Virus record (IMG/VR): IMGVR_UViG_3300042310_000245
Span: 1 to 22,681 of that record
DNA: 22,681 nt
Source: a virus
Direction: 5' to 3' (one strand)
Within the stretch, counting starts at the first letter, position 1, and each line of letters starts with the position of its first letter. Positions 7,829-14,107 of the stretch are shown one piece after another. Both the position numbers and the translations under genes were made by a program. A model generated the notes under the pieces. The model saw only the letters and a list, made by a program, of their open reading frames with translations. It was not told the DNA's origin and did no database searches.

Positions 7829-9111
7829 TTTAATTCCTCTAAGGCAATATCTGAAATTGCGCGTTTGTCATGTAGACTTGCAAATATGCGCTCGTCTACG
7901 GTTTTGTCTGTTAGCAGTACATAGCAATATACGGCGTTCTTTTGTCCACTACGGTGCAATCGTCCAATGGTCTGCTCATATCTATCAAGTGACCAAGGAA
8001 GCGACAGGAACACCATTTTACTGCCGCCAAATTGAAGGTTTAGCCCATGCCCCGCTGATTTAGGGTGAACGAGTAACAATTCTACCCGCCCTGCGTTCCA
8101 CGATGAGATAACACCTTGCTGGTCAATTGTCCGCGCGTTTGGGTATCGGCGTTTAAGTTCTTCAAGCTCTGCTTGAAAGTTGTACACAATAATCGTATTG
8201 GCGTGTTGGTTTTCTGCCAGTATTTCATCAAGCCGGTCAAACTTGTGGCGCGAGAACCATGCGGCGGGTTGCCCTTCAATGTAGGAAAACCCACTAGCCA
8301 TTTGCTGTAGCTTGTTCACCACCACAGCGGCGTTAACCGCTATGATTTCTTTATCGTCGTAATACACCACAAAGTCTTTCTTCATCTCTTTGTACTGCTT
8401 CATATCCATCGCGCATTTGACTGGCACAACGTTAAGCGGGGGTAAAGTATCCATATACTCTTGCGTGTCGATAAGGTACGTTGCAGGCTTAATTACCGCC
8501 ATCACGTCACGCAGTGAAGTGGACTTAGCTACCCATTCACCAAAGTCTTTGTTAAGAAGCACAAAATACGTTTGAAGAAAGGCGGTCTTAGATTTTCCAA
8601 GTAGCGCTGTGTCCACTATCTTGCATTGCCCAAATACGTCTTCAAGTCCGTTACTGGTGAATGAGCCGGTAAGCCCCCACTTAACTTTAAAGTCTTTGAT
8701 TAACCCAAATAGCGCTTTAAAGCGTTTGCCTGAGGGATTCTTTAAAACCGTCAACTCGTCAAACACTATGCCGTCAAACCCCGCCAACGGAGGCGTTGTT
8801 TGCAGTGTATCGTAATTAGTCACCACTACCTGCGTTGGTTTGTTGAACGCTATCAACCGCTGCGCGTAAGAGCCAACGGCGATAGATACTGTCAGATTTG
8901 GCGCCCACTTGGTCGGCTCTATCGTCCACACGTCCGTGCAAACACGCTTTGGCGCTATCACTAAGAACCGGCGTACTCTGCCCGTGTCGAGCGCCTCCTT
9001 CATGGCGGTTAGCGTTATCGCTGTTTTGCCTGCCCCCACTGGGGCGAGAATCATGCCCTTGTCTATTTGGCTCAAAAAGGCAACAGCTTCTATCTGATTG
9101 GGTCTTAGCAT
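7825..9111 (-). CDS. SNF2/DEAD-type superfamily 2 DNA helicase/translocase
   Basis: 428 residues, a minimal two-lobed SF2 ATPase. Motif I is APVGAGKT (23-30), Walker B is FDEL (117-120), a DELT variant of DEAH. Motif III is LTGS (147-150), and motif VI is QTIGRLHRSGQ (380-390) with the arginine fingers. The GHGLNLQ and FLSLPWSLDRYEQ segments are typical of SNF2-like C-terminal lobes. Such phage enzymes are usually assigned to replication, recombination or chromatin-like remodelling of DNA; the substrate is not evident here. The ATG at 9111 overlaps the stop of a possible 27-codon ORF by seven bases, and its TGA overlaps the next gene as ATGA. No strong Shine-Dalgarno is seen, consistent with coupling. 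Confidence 0.9.
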   Translation of the reverse strand: MLRPNQIEAVAFLSQIDKGMILAPVGAGKTAITLTAMKEALDTGRVRRFLVIAPKRVCTDVWTIEPTKWAPNLTVSIAVGSYAQRLIAFNKPTQVVVTNYDTLQTTPPLAGFDGIVFDELTVLKNPSGKRFKALFGLIKDFKVKWGLTGSFTSNGLEDVFGQCKIVDTALLGKSKTAFLQTYFVLLNKDFGEWVAKSTSLRDVMAVIKPATYLIDTQEYMDTLPPLNVVPVKCAMDMKQYKEMKKDFVVYYDDKEIIAVNAAVVVNKLQQMASGFSYIEGQPAAWFSRHKFDRLDEILAENQHANTIIVYNFQAELEELKRRYPNARTIDQQGVISSWNAGRVELLLVHPKSAGHGLNLQFGGSKMVFLSLPWSLDRYEQTIGRLHRSGQKNAVYCYVLLTDKTVDERIFASLHDKRAISDIALEELK

Positions 9112-9188
9112 TGATAAATTTCCATCTTAAATACGCCGTTTGTGGGTGGTCTGCCATCATTGGAATGGTGCAGCAAGAGGTATAGCAT
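9105..9188 (-). CDS. Possible 27-aa ORF filling the gap before the helicase
   Basis: ATG at 9188 has a strong Shine-Dalgarno, AAGGGGG (9202-9196, minus strand), seven bases upstream. The frame reads 27 codons starting MLYLLLHHSNDGRPP and ends in a TAA that overlaps the helicase ATG by seven bases. A TTG at 9248 in the same frame would give 47 residues that overlap the preceding gene. The competing 136-codon frame through this region runs deep into the helicase gene and looks like a shadow. Composition (hydrophobic start, then NDGRPPTNGVFKME) looks protein-like. Function is unknown. Confidence 0.4.
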   Translation of the reverse strand: MLYLLLHHSNDGRPPTNGVFKMEIYQC

Positions 9189-9222
9189 ATCCACACCCCC
9201 TTCATCGTTTTGAGCTTTGGTT

Positions 9223-9384
9223 TCATCTATCCCGCCAAGGCAACACAATGTCGCTAACCTTTAGGGGGATAAACGGTACAGAATCTAGCCATTTAAGCAA
9301 ATTCATGTAGTTTTCCATATCTTCGCCACGAAGGCCTTTAATGGTTGGGTCTTGGTCAACAGGGCCACTTTTAAACGCATACAT
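9223..9384 (-). CDS. Small protein, 53 aa, unknown function
   Basis: I place the start at the ATG at 9384. It overlaps the DUF3310 stop codon as TAATG and has GGAGAA six bases upstream. The longer frame opening at 9423 would add 13 residues overlapping the upstream gene. The product begins MYAFKSGPVDQDPTIKGLRG and ends DIVLPWRDR, with no membrane segment or known motif. It is probably a small accessory early protein; function unknown. Confidence 0.6.
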   Translation of the reverse strand: MYAFKSGPVDQDPTIKGLRGEDMENYMNLLKWLDSVPFIPLKVSDIVLPWRDR

Positions 9385-9623
9385 TAGAAATTCTCCAATT
9401 TGATTAGTCTGTCTAAATACCATCTTGCTTTGCGTAAATCTTCAACACCGCCTTTTTCTCTAAAGCGCCATTGATACTTAAAAACATTACCGCGCAGATA
9501 CCCACGAAATTCATCTTGCGTAAGCATTGCTTCCATCGCGTCGATGCACTGCATCTTGTCGCCTTGATAATGTGCTGGCGCGTTTACACTATCGCTTTCA
9601 TGTACACTGTCACCTTTTAGCAT
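9384..9623 (-). CDS. DUF3310 family protein (SaV-like, putative nucleotide kinase-related)
   Basis: 79 residues from ATG 9623, chosen because GGGAG lies eight bases upstream; an in-frame TTG at 9638 has no such support. The body matches DUF3310: VNAPAHYQGDKMQCIDAMEA, then YLRGNVFKYQWRFREKGGVE and DLRKARWYLDRLI. This family is very common in phage early regions. Some databases label it a nucleotide kinase, but no P-loop is present here and no reaction is established that I know of. The start overlaps the upstream TAA by seven bases (ATGCTAA), and the stop overlaps the next ATG. Confidence 0.85.
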   Translation of the reverse strand: MLKGDSVHESDSVNAPAHYQGDKMQCIDAMEAMLTQDEFRGYLRGNVFKYQWRFREKGGVEDLRKARWYLDRLIKLENF

Positions 9624-10207
9624 AATGTCATCTCCCAACGTTTAGGCACTAAATAGTGCGTTCTTAGAAATTCCATAAAATGCTGATTACGTCGCCTGCC
9701 CATTGGGCGTTTAGGTTTGCTTCTGGTTTCTTCGTCACGTTGTTTTTTAGCCATCAATTTAGCGCAGTTTGCTTCCAGTAAACTTTTACGAAAATACGCG
9801 CGAGAGTATCCATTTTCTATTCGACGAATAAACGGTTCTCCGCGCATGAGCGCTGACACGCTAGGGTAGCGCAAATCGTTTTCATCACAGAAGTCAATCA
9901 TGGTCATCTCATCTTCACCTGCTTTAATAACCTTGATGTTACTAATGCTTAGGTTGCACGGGTTGCCGTCTAAATACTCTACTGCGTCAGTATGCTTCGG
10001 ATACCATCCATAAGCTAAAAACACGGCAATCTTCCACGCTAGAAAATAGGAGTGCATACCGCTTTTCTTGACGTTAATGGTGGCGTTTTTGTTTTTCCAG
10101 TTAAGCGCGGCAGGCGTATTTGCGCCGCCTTTGTAAAAGTGTCCGGTGTTACTGTTGTATCGTATTGCGCTTCTTATAATTTCTAAATCTTTATCTTTCA
10201 TTTCCAC
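9617..10207 (-). CDS. Degenerate HNH-type protein, probably without nuclease activity
   Basis: 196 residues from a GTG at 10207; an ATG two codons later (10201) is an equal alternative. Neither has a clear Shine-Dalgarno, fitting coupling to the upstream gene it overlaps. Residues about 55-95 follow the phage HNH homing-endonuclease pattern: AWKIAVFLAYGWYP, then VEYLDGNPCNLSISNIKV. Aligned to the family core V-D-H-I-N-G-N-P-x-D-N-R-x-E-N-L, the catalytic His becomes Tyr78, the preceding Asp becomes Glu77 and the Asn of DN becomes Leu86. Cleavage activity is therefore unlikely. The C-terminus is very basic (KPKRPMGRRRNQ), so DNA binding may remain. It could be a retired homing endonuclease reused as a DNA-binding protein. 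Confidence 0.6.
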   Translation of the reverse strand: MEMKDKDLEIIRSAIRYNSNTGHFYKGGANTPAALNWKNKNATINVKKSGMHSYFLAWKIAVFLAYGWYPKHTDAVEYLDGNPCNLSISNIKVIKAGEDEMTMIDFCDENDLRYPSVSALMRGEPFIRRIENGYSRAYFRKSLLEANCAKLMAKKQRDEETRSKPKRPMGRRRNQHFMEFLRTHYLVPKRWEMTLC

Positions 10208-10427
10208 TTACCACGTCAAAAAATCGTAATCTGTCGTTCATCGATAGGTTGTTTAGTGCTTTGTATAGCTTGCGCGTTTCGCCGTTGTGCTGACGTATCA
10301 AACGTTTGCATCTTGCACGAAAGCGTTGCTCGTTAAGCTCATTAATTAAGCCAAGCGTAAACACTTCGCTAGTAAATCTGTCTTTTAAAAAAGGGCTAAG
10401 CCCTATAAATATTTGTGAAATGTTCAT
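10191..10427 (-). CDS. Small basic helical protein, 78 aa, unknown function
   Basis: Starts at ATG 10427, which overlaps the upstream TGA as ATGA. It begins MNISQIFIGLSPFLKDRF and is then basic and helical (NELNEQRFRARCKRLIRQHN). There is no membrane segment or known motif. Its last 17 bases overlap the start of the degenerate HNH gene. Gene reality rests on the open frame, the exact ATGA junction and the coding density of the chain. Confidence 0.6.
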   Translation of the reverse strand: MNISQIFIGLSPFLKDRFTSEVFTLGLINELNEQRFRARCKRLIRQHNGETRKLYKALNNLSMNDRLRFFDVVSGNER

Positions 10428-10582
10428 CTTTGGTGCCGTATATCGTTAAAAATGGGTCTTCGTTCTTTGCAGCGGTCACACTCGCGGTAACCAAGGCTAT
10501 TATATATGCGCCAATGGTCATGTTTACAGTCAACCGCTGTTGGCGCAGGCGTCACTGGTGATACGGGTTTTACTAATGACAT
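10424..10582 (-). CDS. Small Cys/His protein, 52 aa, possible zinc ribbon
   Basis: Begins MSLVKPVSPVTPAPTAVDC. The residues then give a C-x-H-x2-H grouping (CKHDHW) and a C-x2-C pair (ECDRCKERRP), a spacing compatible with one zinc site. The stop overlaps the next gene as ATGA. The start overlaps the end of the 25-codon gene upstream by ten bases, with AGGA about 12 bases before the ATG. The Pro-rich N-terminus followed by a compact metal-binding end is common in small phage early proteins. The partner or function is unknown. Confidence 0.6.
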   Translation of the reverse strand: MSLVKPVSPVTPAPTAVDCKHDHWRIYNSLGYRECDRCKERRPIFNDIRHQR

Positions 10583-10650
10583 AGCCAAATTCCTGTTAGA
10601 AATAATATCCCGATATAAAACATGAGCGCCGCAATGTCATCGATTTGCAT
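10573..10650 (-). CDS. Tiny single-pass membrane protein, 25 aa
   Basis: The start is strongly marked: GGAGGAAGGG runs right up to a TAATG overlap with the preceding gene. The 25 residues are MQIDDIAALMFYIG followed by ILFLTGIWLCH, essentially one transmembrane helix with an acidic N-terminal cap. Such peptides in phage early operons often modulate host membrane functions, but no function can be read here. The precise junctions at both ends are the main evidence. Confidence 0.55.
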   Translation of the reverse strand: MQIDDIAALMFYIGILFLTGIWLCH

Positions 10651-10784
10651 TACCCTTCCTCCAGTGCGCGAAGCATTAGTTTTAGCTGCTCGATTTCTTT
10701 GAGGAGTTGAAGTTTAATTTTCTTCAGCTCCTTTTTGTTTTTCTGAGCCATTTCTAATCTTTTAAAGCATTCTTCTTTTGTCAT
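10650..10784 (-). CDS. Short coiled-coil protein, 44 aa
   Basis: Begins MTKEECFKRLEMAQKNKKEL and continues with leucine/isoleucine-spaced, Lys/Glu-rich heptads to LMLRALEEG. It is therefore one long helix, probably a dimeric coiled coil. The ATG overlaps the methyltransferase TGA as ATGA, with AGAGGTG a few bases upstream. The stop is TAATG with the tiny membrane gene. It may be an adaptor or inhibitor subunit; function unknown. Confidence 0.65.
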   Translation of the reverse strand: MTKEECFKRLEMAQKNKKELKKIKLQLLKEIEQLKLMLRALEEG

Positions 10785-12337
10785 TTTGACACCTCTTTTG
10801 CTATACGCTCACCAATCCACGCAACCACTGGTACTGCCCAGCTATTGCCTAATGCTTTATATCGTGGCCCATCTGGACAATCCTCAGCGGATTTATTACG
10901 CCAAGGTATCTGTGTGTAACCATCTGGAAATCCTTGGAGGCGTTCGCACTCTGTTGGCGTTAATCTGCGGACTGCCATTTGTGTCATCAACATAGGTGTA
11001 TTTCTACCGCTTGCGTTACTATTAGTATTTAGCGTATTAAACACATCCCCAACTCTACATTCACCTAATTGATTCTGAGCAAAAGACTGTGCTACAAATT
11101 CACGCTCACCACCTTGCCGTGAACCTTGGCCTTTGTAATATGACGCATCAAGTGGGCCTGCTACATCAAACATGGTATGAACAACATTTGTACCAACACC
11201 AGCGTTAGTTAACGTATTGGTTACATTGGTTTCATTCACATACAAACCGCCATCTGGTCGGTCTTTTCGTGTGCCGTTGGCATCGCAAAAAGTTATGTTG
11301 TATGCAACAGCATGGCTGTGCGCTTTAGTGATTGTTGGTGATGGGTCTGTTTCTAGTCCAATACCACTTCCCATTCTAGGTTTCAAATCGTCCGATGGTC
11401 TACCAAGCATAGTCATAGTGTTTAAAGGAATTACGTTTACTATTAAATCAGTCGCATCCTTATAATCCCTAGCAGCGCAAGTGCTTGCAACATCTTCAGT
11501 GCTATATTTACCTATGCGTTGTTTGTTGTATGTATATATAAGCGACTCACTGCCACCACCTAAATCACCACCATTAGCTCTTAGAGTTCCCACACCTTCT
11601 TTATATTGAGCAAAACTACACGGTGTAAACGATGTTAGTTTGCCATGGTTTCCAACGCTTTCTTCAGCATTGGTGGCAACTGTTTCCCTCTTGTTTCTGC
11701 CCGGCGCAGTATCCCTGCGCAAGCCATCGAACTCAAAAAGAACTTCTGCTGGATTAAACCCGTTTCTAGCACTTGCGACAACAAACACACGCTTGCGTCG
11801 TTGTGCCAATCCGAAATATTGGGCATCGAGGACGCGCCACGCGACTGCTCTTTTGGGTCCAAGCACCATACCAGCGTTTGTCCATTTTTTCCCTGATGGC
11901 TTAAGTTCACCATCTTCTCCTGCGAGTCCAGCCAGAAAACATCCGAAGGCATTGTCTTTGGTGTTGAGAACTCCGGGTACGTTTTCCCAGAAGATGACTG
12001 AGGGAATGCTTCTAACTGAGTCGATTGCATCTGCTATCTCACAAAATGTTAATGATAAATTTCCTCTTGCGTCATCAAGAGAGTTTCTATTTCCAGCAAT
12101 GCTGAATGCTTGGCAAGGTGTACCTCCACAGAAAATATCTGGTGCTTCAATTTCACCAGAAAGAATTTTCTCTGGTAGCTGCGTCATATCACCAAGGTTT
12201 GGCACATCGGGGTAATGATGTGCTAATACGGCTGAAGGGAACGGTTCTATCTCGGCAAGCCAAGATGCACTCCAACCCAGTTTATTCCAAGCTACACTAG
12301 CGGCTTCAATGCCGCTACAAACTGAACCAAATTTCAT
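10781..12337 (-). CDS. DNA (cytosine-5-)-methyltransferase with a repetitive central insertion
   Basis: 518 residues. It transfers a methyl group from SAM to C5 of cytosine. Motif I is FGSVCSGIEAA (3-13), motif IV is GGTPCQAFS (71-79) with catalytic Cys75, and motif VI is ENV (118-120). Motif VIII is QRRKRVF (179-185), motif IX is RRLTPTECERLQGFPDGYT near the C-terminus, and motif X is YKALGNSWAVPV. All key motifs are intact. Between VIII and IX lie about 260 residues with repeating Asn/Gly/Thr-rich segments (TLRANGG, TLTNAG, TLNTNSNASG), longer than in a minimal enzyme and probably including the target-recognition part. No cognate restriction enzyme is adjacent, so it most likely protects phage DNA. 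It starts and ends in ATGA overlaps. Confidence 0.93.
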   Translation of the reverse strand: MKFGSVCSGIEAASVAWNKLGWSASWLAEIEPFPSAVLAHHYPDVPNLGDMTQLPEKILSGEIEAPDIFCGGTPCQAFSIAGNRNSLDDARGNLSLTFCEIADAIDSVRSIPSVIFWENVPGVLNTKDNAFGCFLAGLAGEDGELKPSGKKWTNAGMVLGPKRAVAWRVLDAQYFGLAQRRKRVFVVASARNGFNPAEVLFEFDGLRRDTAPGRNKRETVATNAEESVGNHGKLTSFTPCSFAQYKEGVGTLRANGGDLGGGSESLIYTYNKQRIGKYSTEDVASTCAARDYKDATDLIVNVIPLNTMTMLGRPSDDLKPRMGSGIGLETDPSPTITKAHSHAVAYNITFCDANGTRKDRPDGGLYVNETNVTNTLTNAGVGTNVVHTMFDVAGPLDASYYKGQGSRQGGEREFVAQSFAQNQLGECRVGDVFNTLNTNSNASGRNTPMLMTQMAVRRLTPTECERLQGFPDGYTQIPWRNKSAEDCPDGPRYKALGNSWAVPVVAWIGERIAKEVSK

Positions 12338-12534
12338 TTTGACACCATATTACCTTGCACATCGCGCGTCATTTCATAAACGCCATACACTTTGTTGTCA
12401 CGAAACATAAACTCGCCAATGTTAGTTTTAATAATGTTTTGATACTGCCTGTGTGTTGCGTAAATTGTTAACGTTGACGCAACAGCGCCGATTAGAAACG
12501 CGCCAATGGCTATGTATAAAAGTTCATCTTTCAT
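12334..12534 (-). CDS. Small membrane protein, 66 aa
   Basis: Start at ATG 12534, which overlaps the upstream stop as ATGA and has AAAGGAAAG just upstream. An upstream in-frame start at 12588 has no such support. Residues 5-25 (LLYIAIGAFLIGAVASTLTI) form a transmembrane or signal-anchor helix. The rest (about 40 residues) is soluble and ends YEMTRDVQGNMVSK. It is probably an inner-membrane protein with a periplasmic tail. A spanin or superinfection role is possible but unsupported. Confidence 0.6.
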   Translation of the reverse strand: MKDELLYIAIGAFLIGAVASTLTIYATHRQYQNIIKTNIGEFMFRDNKVYGVYEMTRDVQGNMVSK

Positions 12535-12725
12535 TTTTTCTTTCCTTTGATTAGCGCTTTGATTTCGTCTAAATCGGTAACGCGCCACAAAAATGAGGGT
12601 GCGCCTGCTTCGGAAAATCGTTTACTGCCTATTGGAAATACACCTGACCGGCGAATATGGTAATCCATGCCAGAGCGACTGATTTTATATTGCGCACAGT
12701 ATTTTTTTATTGTTGTTTCAGTCAT
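12531..12725 (-). CDS. Small helix-turn-helix DNA-binding protein, 64 aa (excisionase/MerR-like fold)
   Basis: Start at ATG 12725 (GGGG seven bases upstream, eight-base overlap with the preceding gene); an ATG four codons earlier is less likely. The N-terminal TIKKYCAQYKISRSGMDYHI looks like a winged or basic helix-turn-helix: KKYCAQYKIS as the first helix, SRSGMDYHIRRSG as the recognition helix. A wing-like FLWRVTDLDEIKAL and a KGKKK tail follow. Small excisionase-like and phage regulatory proteins share this plan. It may regulate the early operon in which it lies, possibly by binding one of the repeat-rich regions described here. Confidence 0.6.
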   Translation of the reverse strand: MTETTIKKYCAQYKISRSGMDYHIRRSGVFPIGSKRFSEAGAPSFLWRVTDLDEIKALIKGKKK

Positions 12726-12876
12726 TGTCTGCCCCATTTACAGGCTTTTCAATTGATACCAAATCTTTTCGCCCAAGCATCAAATTATCTTCAGTTACCC
12801 AAAATAAAGCTACTTTTGCTATTGCGGTGTTTTTTGGGGCTTCAGTCCAATCTATTTTAATTTCTATATCGTTCAT
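12718..12876 (-). CDS. Small acidic protein, 52 aa, unknown function
   Basis: A clean 52-codon frame beginning MNDIEIKIDWTEAPKNTAIA and ending PVNGADND. Its ATG overlaps the upstream TGA as ATGA, and its stop overlaps the helix-turn-helix gene by eight bases. Composition is acidic with beta-type segments (AIAKVALFWV). There is no membrane segment or motif. It fills what would otherwise be a 150-base gap in a tightly packed chain, which supports it being real. Confidence 0.6.
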   Translation of the reverse strand: MNDIEIKIDWTEAPKNTAIAKVALFWVTEDNLMLGRKDLVSIEKPVNGADND

Positions 12877-13121
12877 TCTACTACTCCCATAGCGCTGTCG
12901 TTACAGACAGCCATAATTACTCGTGTGGGGCGTTTGCTCATTTGATACGCGCCAATGACAAGACCCCATTCTTCACGCGCGTTTGTACACGCTTTCATCG
13001 AATCATACGGTATGGTGTTGGTTGTGTACGCAATCGTTTCGTGCGTAGTCGTTTTGCCGCGTTTGTCGATATTAGTATCGACGGTTAAGAATGACAATGT
13101 TAAAACTAACGATGCGCTCAT
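12873..13121 (-). CDS. Small exported or membrane-associated protein, 82 aa
   Basis: ATG 13121 overlaps the upstream stop as ATGA with AGGTG five bases upstream. The N-terminus MSASLVLTLSFLTV is hydrophobic and could be a weak signal or simply a beta strand. The body THETIAYTTNTIPYDSMKAC and two cysteines (KACTNA, AVCND) fit a small periplasmic disulphide protein, as seen in some phage early operons. No enzymatic motif is visible. The exported location is inference. Confidence 0.55.
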   Translation of the reverse strand: MSASLVLTLSFLTVDTNIDKRGKTTTHETIAYTTNTIPYDSMKACTNAREEWGLVIGAYQMSKRPTRVIMAVCNDSAMGVVE

Positions 13122-13264
13122 CTCATCACCTGTTTCATGATTTTACGAAGGCGTGTAATTTCAGTTAGCGCATTGAGGTGCAAACGCGTCATTAGCAAGA
13201 AGCAAAACAGCATAATAAGGTATGCTAAATTGCTTTCATCAAGGTATTGTAAAAATTCAATCAT
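13118..13264 (-). CDS. Small single-pass membrane protein, 48 aa
   Basis: Start at ATG 13264, with GGAGAGA just upstream and an eight-base overlap with the VRR-NUC stop. A longer frame opening at 13411 would run antiparallel through the nuclease gene and is rejected. The product begins MIEFLQYLDESNLA, has one membrane helix (YLIMLFCFLLM, about residues 19-29) and ends in a basic helix (EITRLRKIMKQVMR). Topology is probably N-out or re-entrant. Function unknown. Confidence 0.6.
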   Translation of the reverse strand: MIEFLQYLDESNLAYLIMLFCFLLMTRLHLNALTEITRLRKIMKQVMR

Positions 13265-13532
13265 TGTTCTCTCTCCAGTTGTTAATATCTTCTTTGCTCC
13301 AAAGACAAGCGTACTTTTGATTAAGTTTGCCCATGTCTGATGCAAAGAGTTGTTGCAGTGCTGACAGCTTGCCACCTGCGGTTTTAAGCTCAATAAACCA
13401 TGTACTGCCATTAGGTAAACACACGATTCTATCTGCCACTCCCCGACAAGCAGGGGAGGTGAACTTATATGATTTGCCGTCCATTTCTTTGACGACTTTT
13501 ATTAAGTATTTTTCAATGTCTTTTTCTAACAT
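13257..13532 (-). CDS. VRR-NUC domain nuclease (PD-(D/E)XK superfamily)
   Basis: 91 residues, the typical size of stand-alone phage VRR-NUC proteins. The active-site pattern is visible: GVADRIVCLPNG with Asp34, then WFIELKTAGGKLSALQQ with Glu48-x-Lys50, and a supporting Glu7 in the N-terminal helix. Members cleave DNA structures such as junctions or flaps, so a role in replication or recombination is likely. It is the first gene of the leftward early chain. There is no Shine-Dalgarno before its ATG, and a -10-like TAAACT ends seven bases upstream, so it may be translated from a leaderless mRNA. Confidence 0.85.
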   Translation of the reverse strand: MLEKDIEKYLIKVVKEMDGKSYKFTSPACRGVADRIVCLPNGSTWFIELKTAGGKLSALQQLFASDMGKLNQKYACLWSKEDINNWRENND

Positions 13533-13538
13533 GGCTAA

Positions 13539-13567
13539 AGTTTATCATTGCAAACTTTTCTTTGCAA
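13539..13567 (-). promoter_or_regulatory. Predicted leftward early promoter
   Basis: On the minus strand TTGCAA (13567-13562) is a -35-like box, followed after exactly 17 bases by TAAACT (13544-13539). Transcription would begin at about the A of the VRR-NUC ATG (13532). Each box matches consensus at four of six positions by my reading. It is the only promoter-like site I see ahead of the 17-gene leftward chain. Confidence 0.5.
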
Positions 13568-13573
13568 ACTTTT
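13548..13573. repeat. Two direct copies of TTGCAAACTTTT in the divergent control region
   Basis: TTGCAAACTTTT occurs at 13548-13559 and 13562-13573, a period of 14 bases. The TTGCAA core is its own reverse complement, so each copy presents the same face to both promoters. The second copy overlaps the leftward -35 box and both lie just upstream of the rightward -10. They are candidate operator sites for a shared regulator. Confidence 0.6.
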
Positions 13574-13575
13574 TT

Positions 13576-13584
13576 TGATATACT
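13576..13584 (+). promoter_or_regulatory. Predicted rightward extended -10 promoter
   Basis: TGATATACT fits an extended -10 (TGn-TATACT). No good -35 lies at 17 bases, as expected for extended -10 promoters. The start would be near 13591, leaving a short leader with Shine-Dalgarno AGAGGTGA (13604-13611) before the ATG at 13615. It would drive the replication genes up to the terminator at 20134-20172. Confidence 0.55.
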
Positions 13585-13614
13585 GCAATCTCATTAAACA
13601 ATTAGAGGTGAGTT

Positions 13615-13953
13615 ATGAGTAAAGAAAGAGAGTTGTTAAAAAGAGTGCGAGATACACTGCGCGGATTAGAAGAAACCCACTATGACCTTTATTGGGATAT
13701 ACAAGCTGAACTAGACCTAGCACCACAAAAACGTGAGCCTGCACAAACGGCACGCGAGATGTATCAGCGGGGCTATGCAAAAGCCAAGGATGATTTAAAG
13801 CGTGAACAAGATGTCGTTATTCAAAAACTGGCTGAACACCTTGAAAAAGTTTTATTTGCATGGGGAATGGGTAGACCGCTATCAGAAGAAAATGATTTGT
13901 ATATGAATGCCCATTATTATTTAAAAGGATTGAGAGATGATGCCAATGACTAA
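13615..13953 (+). CDS. Small charged helical protein, 112 aa, unknown function
   Basis: First gene of the rightward replication operon, with a good Shine-Dalgarno (AGAGGTGA, four bases from the ATG). The product begins MSKERELLKRVRDTLRGLEE and is rich in Lys, Glu and Arg. It is predicted helical or coiled-coil for at least the first 40 residues. A central segment REMYQRGYAKAKDDLKREQD is also helical, and the tail holds aromatic residues (DLYMNAHYYLKGL). There is no membrane segment or catalytic motif. It may be an early regulatory or replication accessory protein. Confidence 0.65.
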   Translation: MSKERELLKRVRDTLRGLEETHYDLYWDIQAELDLAPQKREPAQTAREMYQRGYAKAKDDLKREQDVVIQKLAEHLEKVLFAWGMGRPLSEENDLYMNAHYYLKGLRDDAND

Positions 13954-14107
13954 ATGCGGTAAGTTTTATTACTACGGCAGGAAGTCACGAGTGAAGATGA
14001 TGGATGATTTAAACCTGCGGTACGACATAGATAAAGACCATGTAAGAAATTATTTAAAACACTTTTGGAGAACAGTAAATGAGCCATTCAAGTATTGCCG
14101 GCGGTAG
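13937..14107 (+). CDS. Small basic protein, 56 aa, unknown function
   Basis: An open frame of 56 codons that starts inside the end of the preceding gene (ATG at 13937, alternatives at 13940 and 13946; AAAGGA upstream). It runs 29 bases into the nuclease gene. The product begins MMPMTKCGKFYYYGRKSRVK and continues with YDIDKDHVRNYLKHFWR, a segment that could be a helix-turn-helix. It would fill an otherwise empty 125-base gap. The overlap at the 3' end is longer than elsewhere in this operon, so I am less sure of it. Confidence 0.45.
   Translation: MMPMTKCGKFYYYGRKSRVKMMDDLNLRYDIDKDHVRNYLKHFWRTVNEPFKYCRR

Noticed and set aside
8816-9226. 136-codon minus-strand frame overlapping the helicase start
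   Set aside because: Most of it is the helicase gene read in another frame, and the composition (Cys, Arg, Ser, Asp-rich, no pattern) looks like a shadow. The 27-codon frame with a strong Shine-Dalgarno fits the gap better.
11640-12215. 191-codon plus-strand frame opposite the methyltransferase
   Set aside because: It lies entirely antisense to a gene with intact catalytic motifs, is Ser/Pro/Arg-rich and has no ribosome site.
13118-13411. 97-codon version of the small membrane gene
   Set aside because: The first 49 codons overlap the VRR-NUC gene in another frame. The start at 13264 has a clear Shine-Dalgarno and a short overlap.
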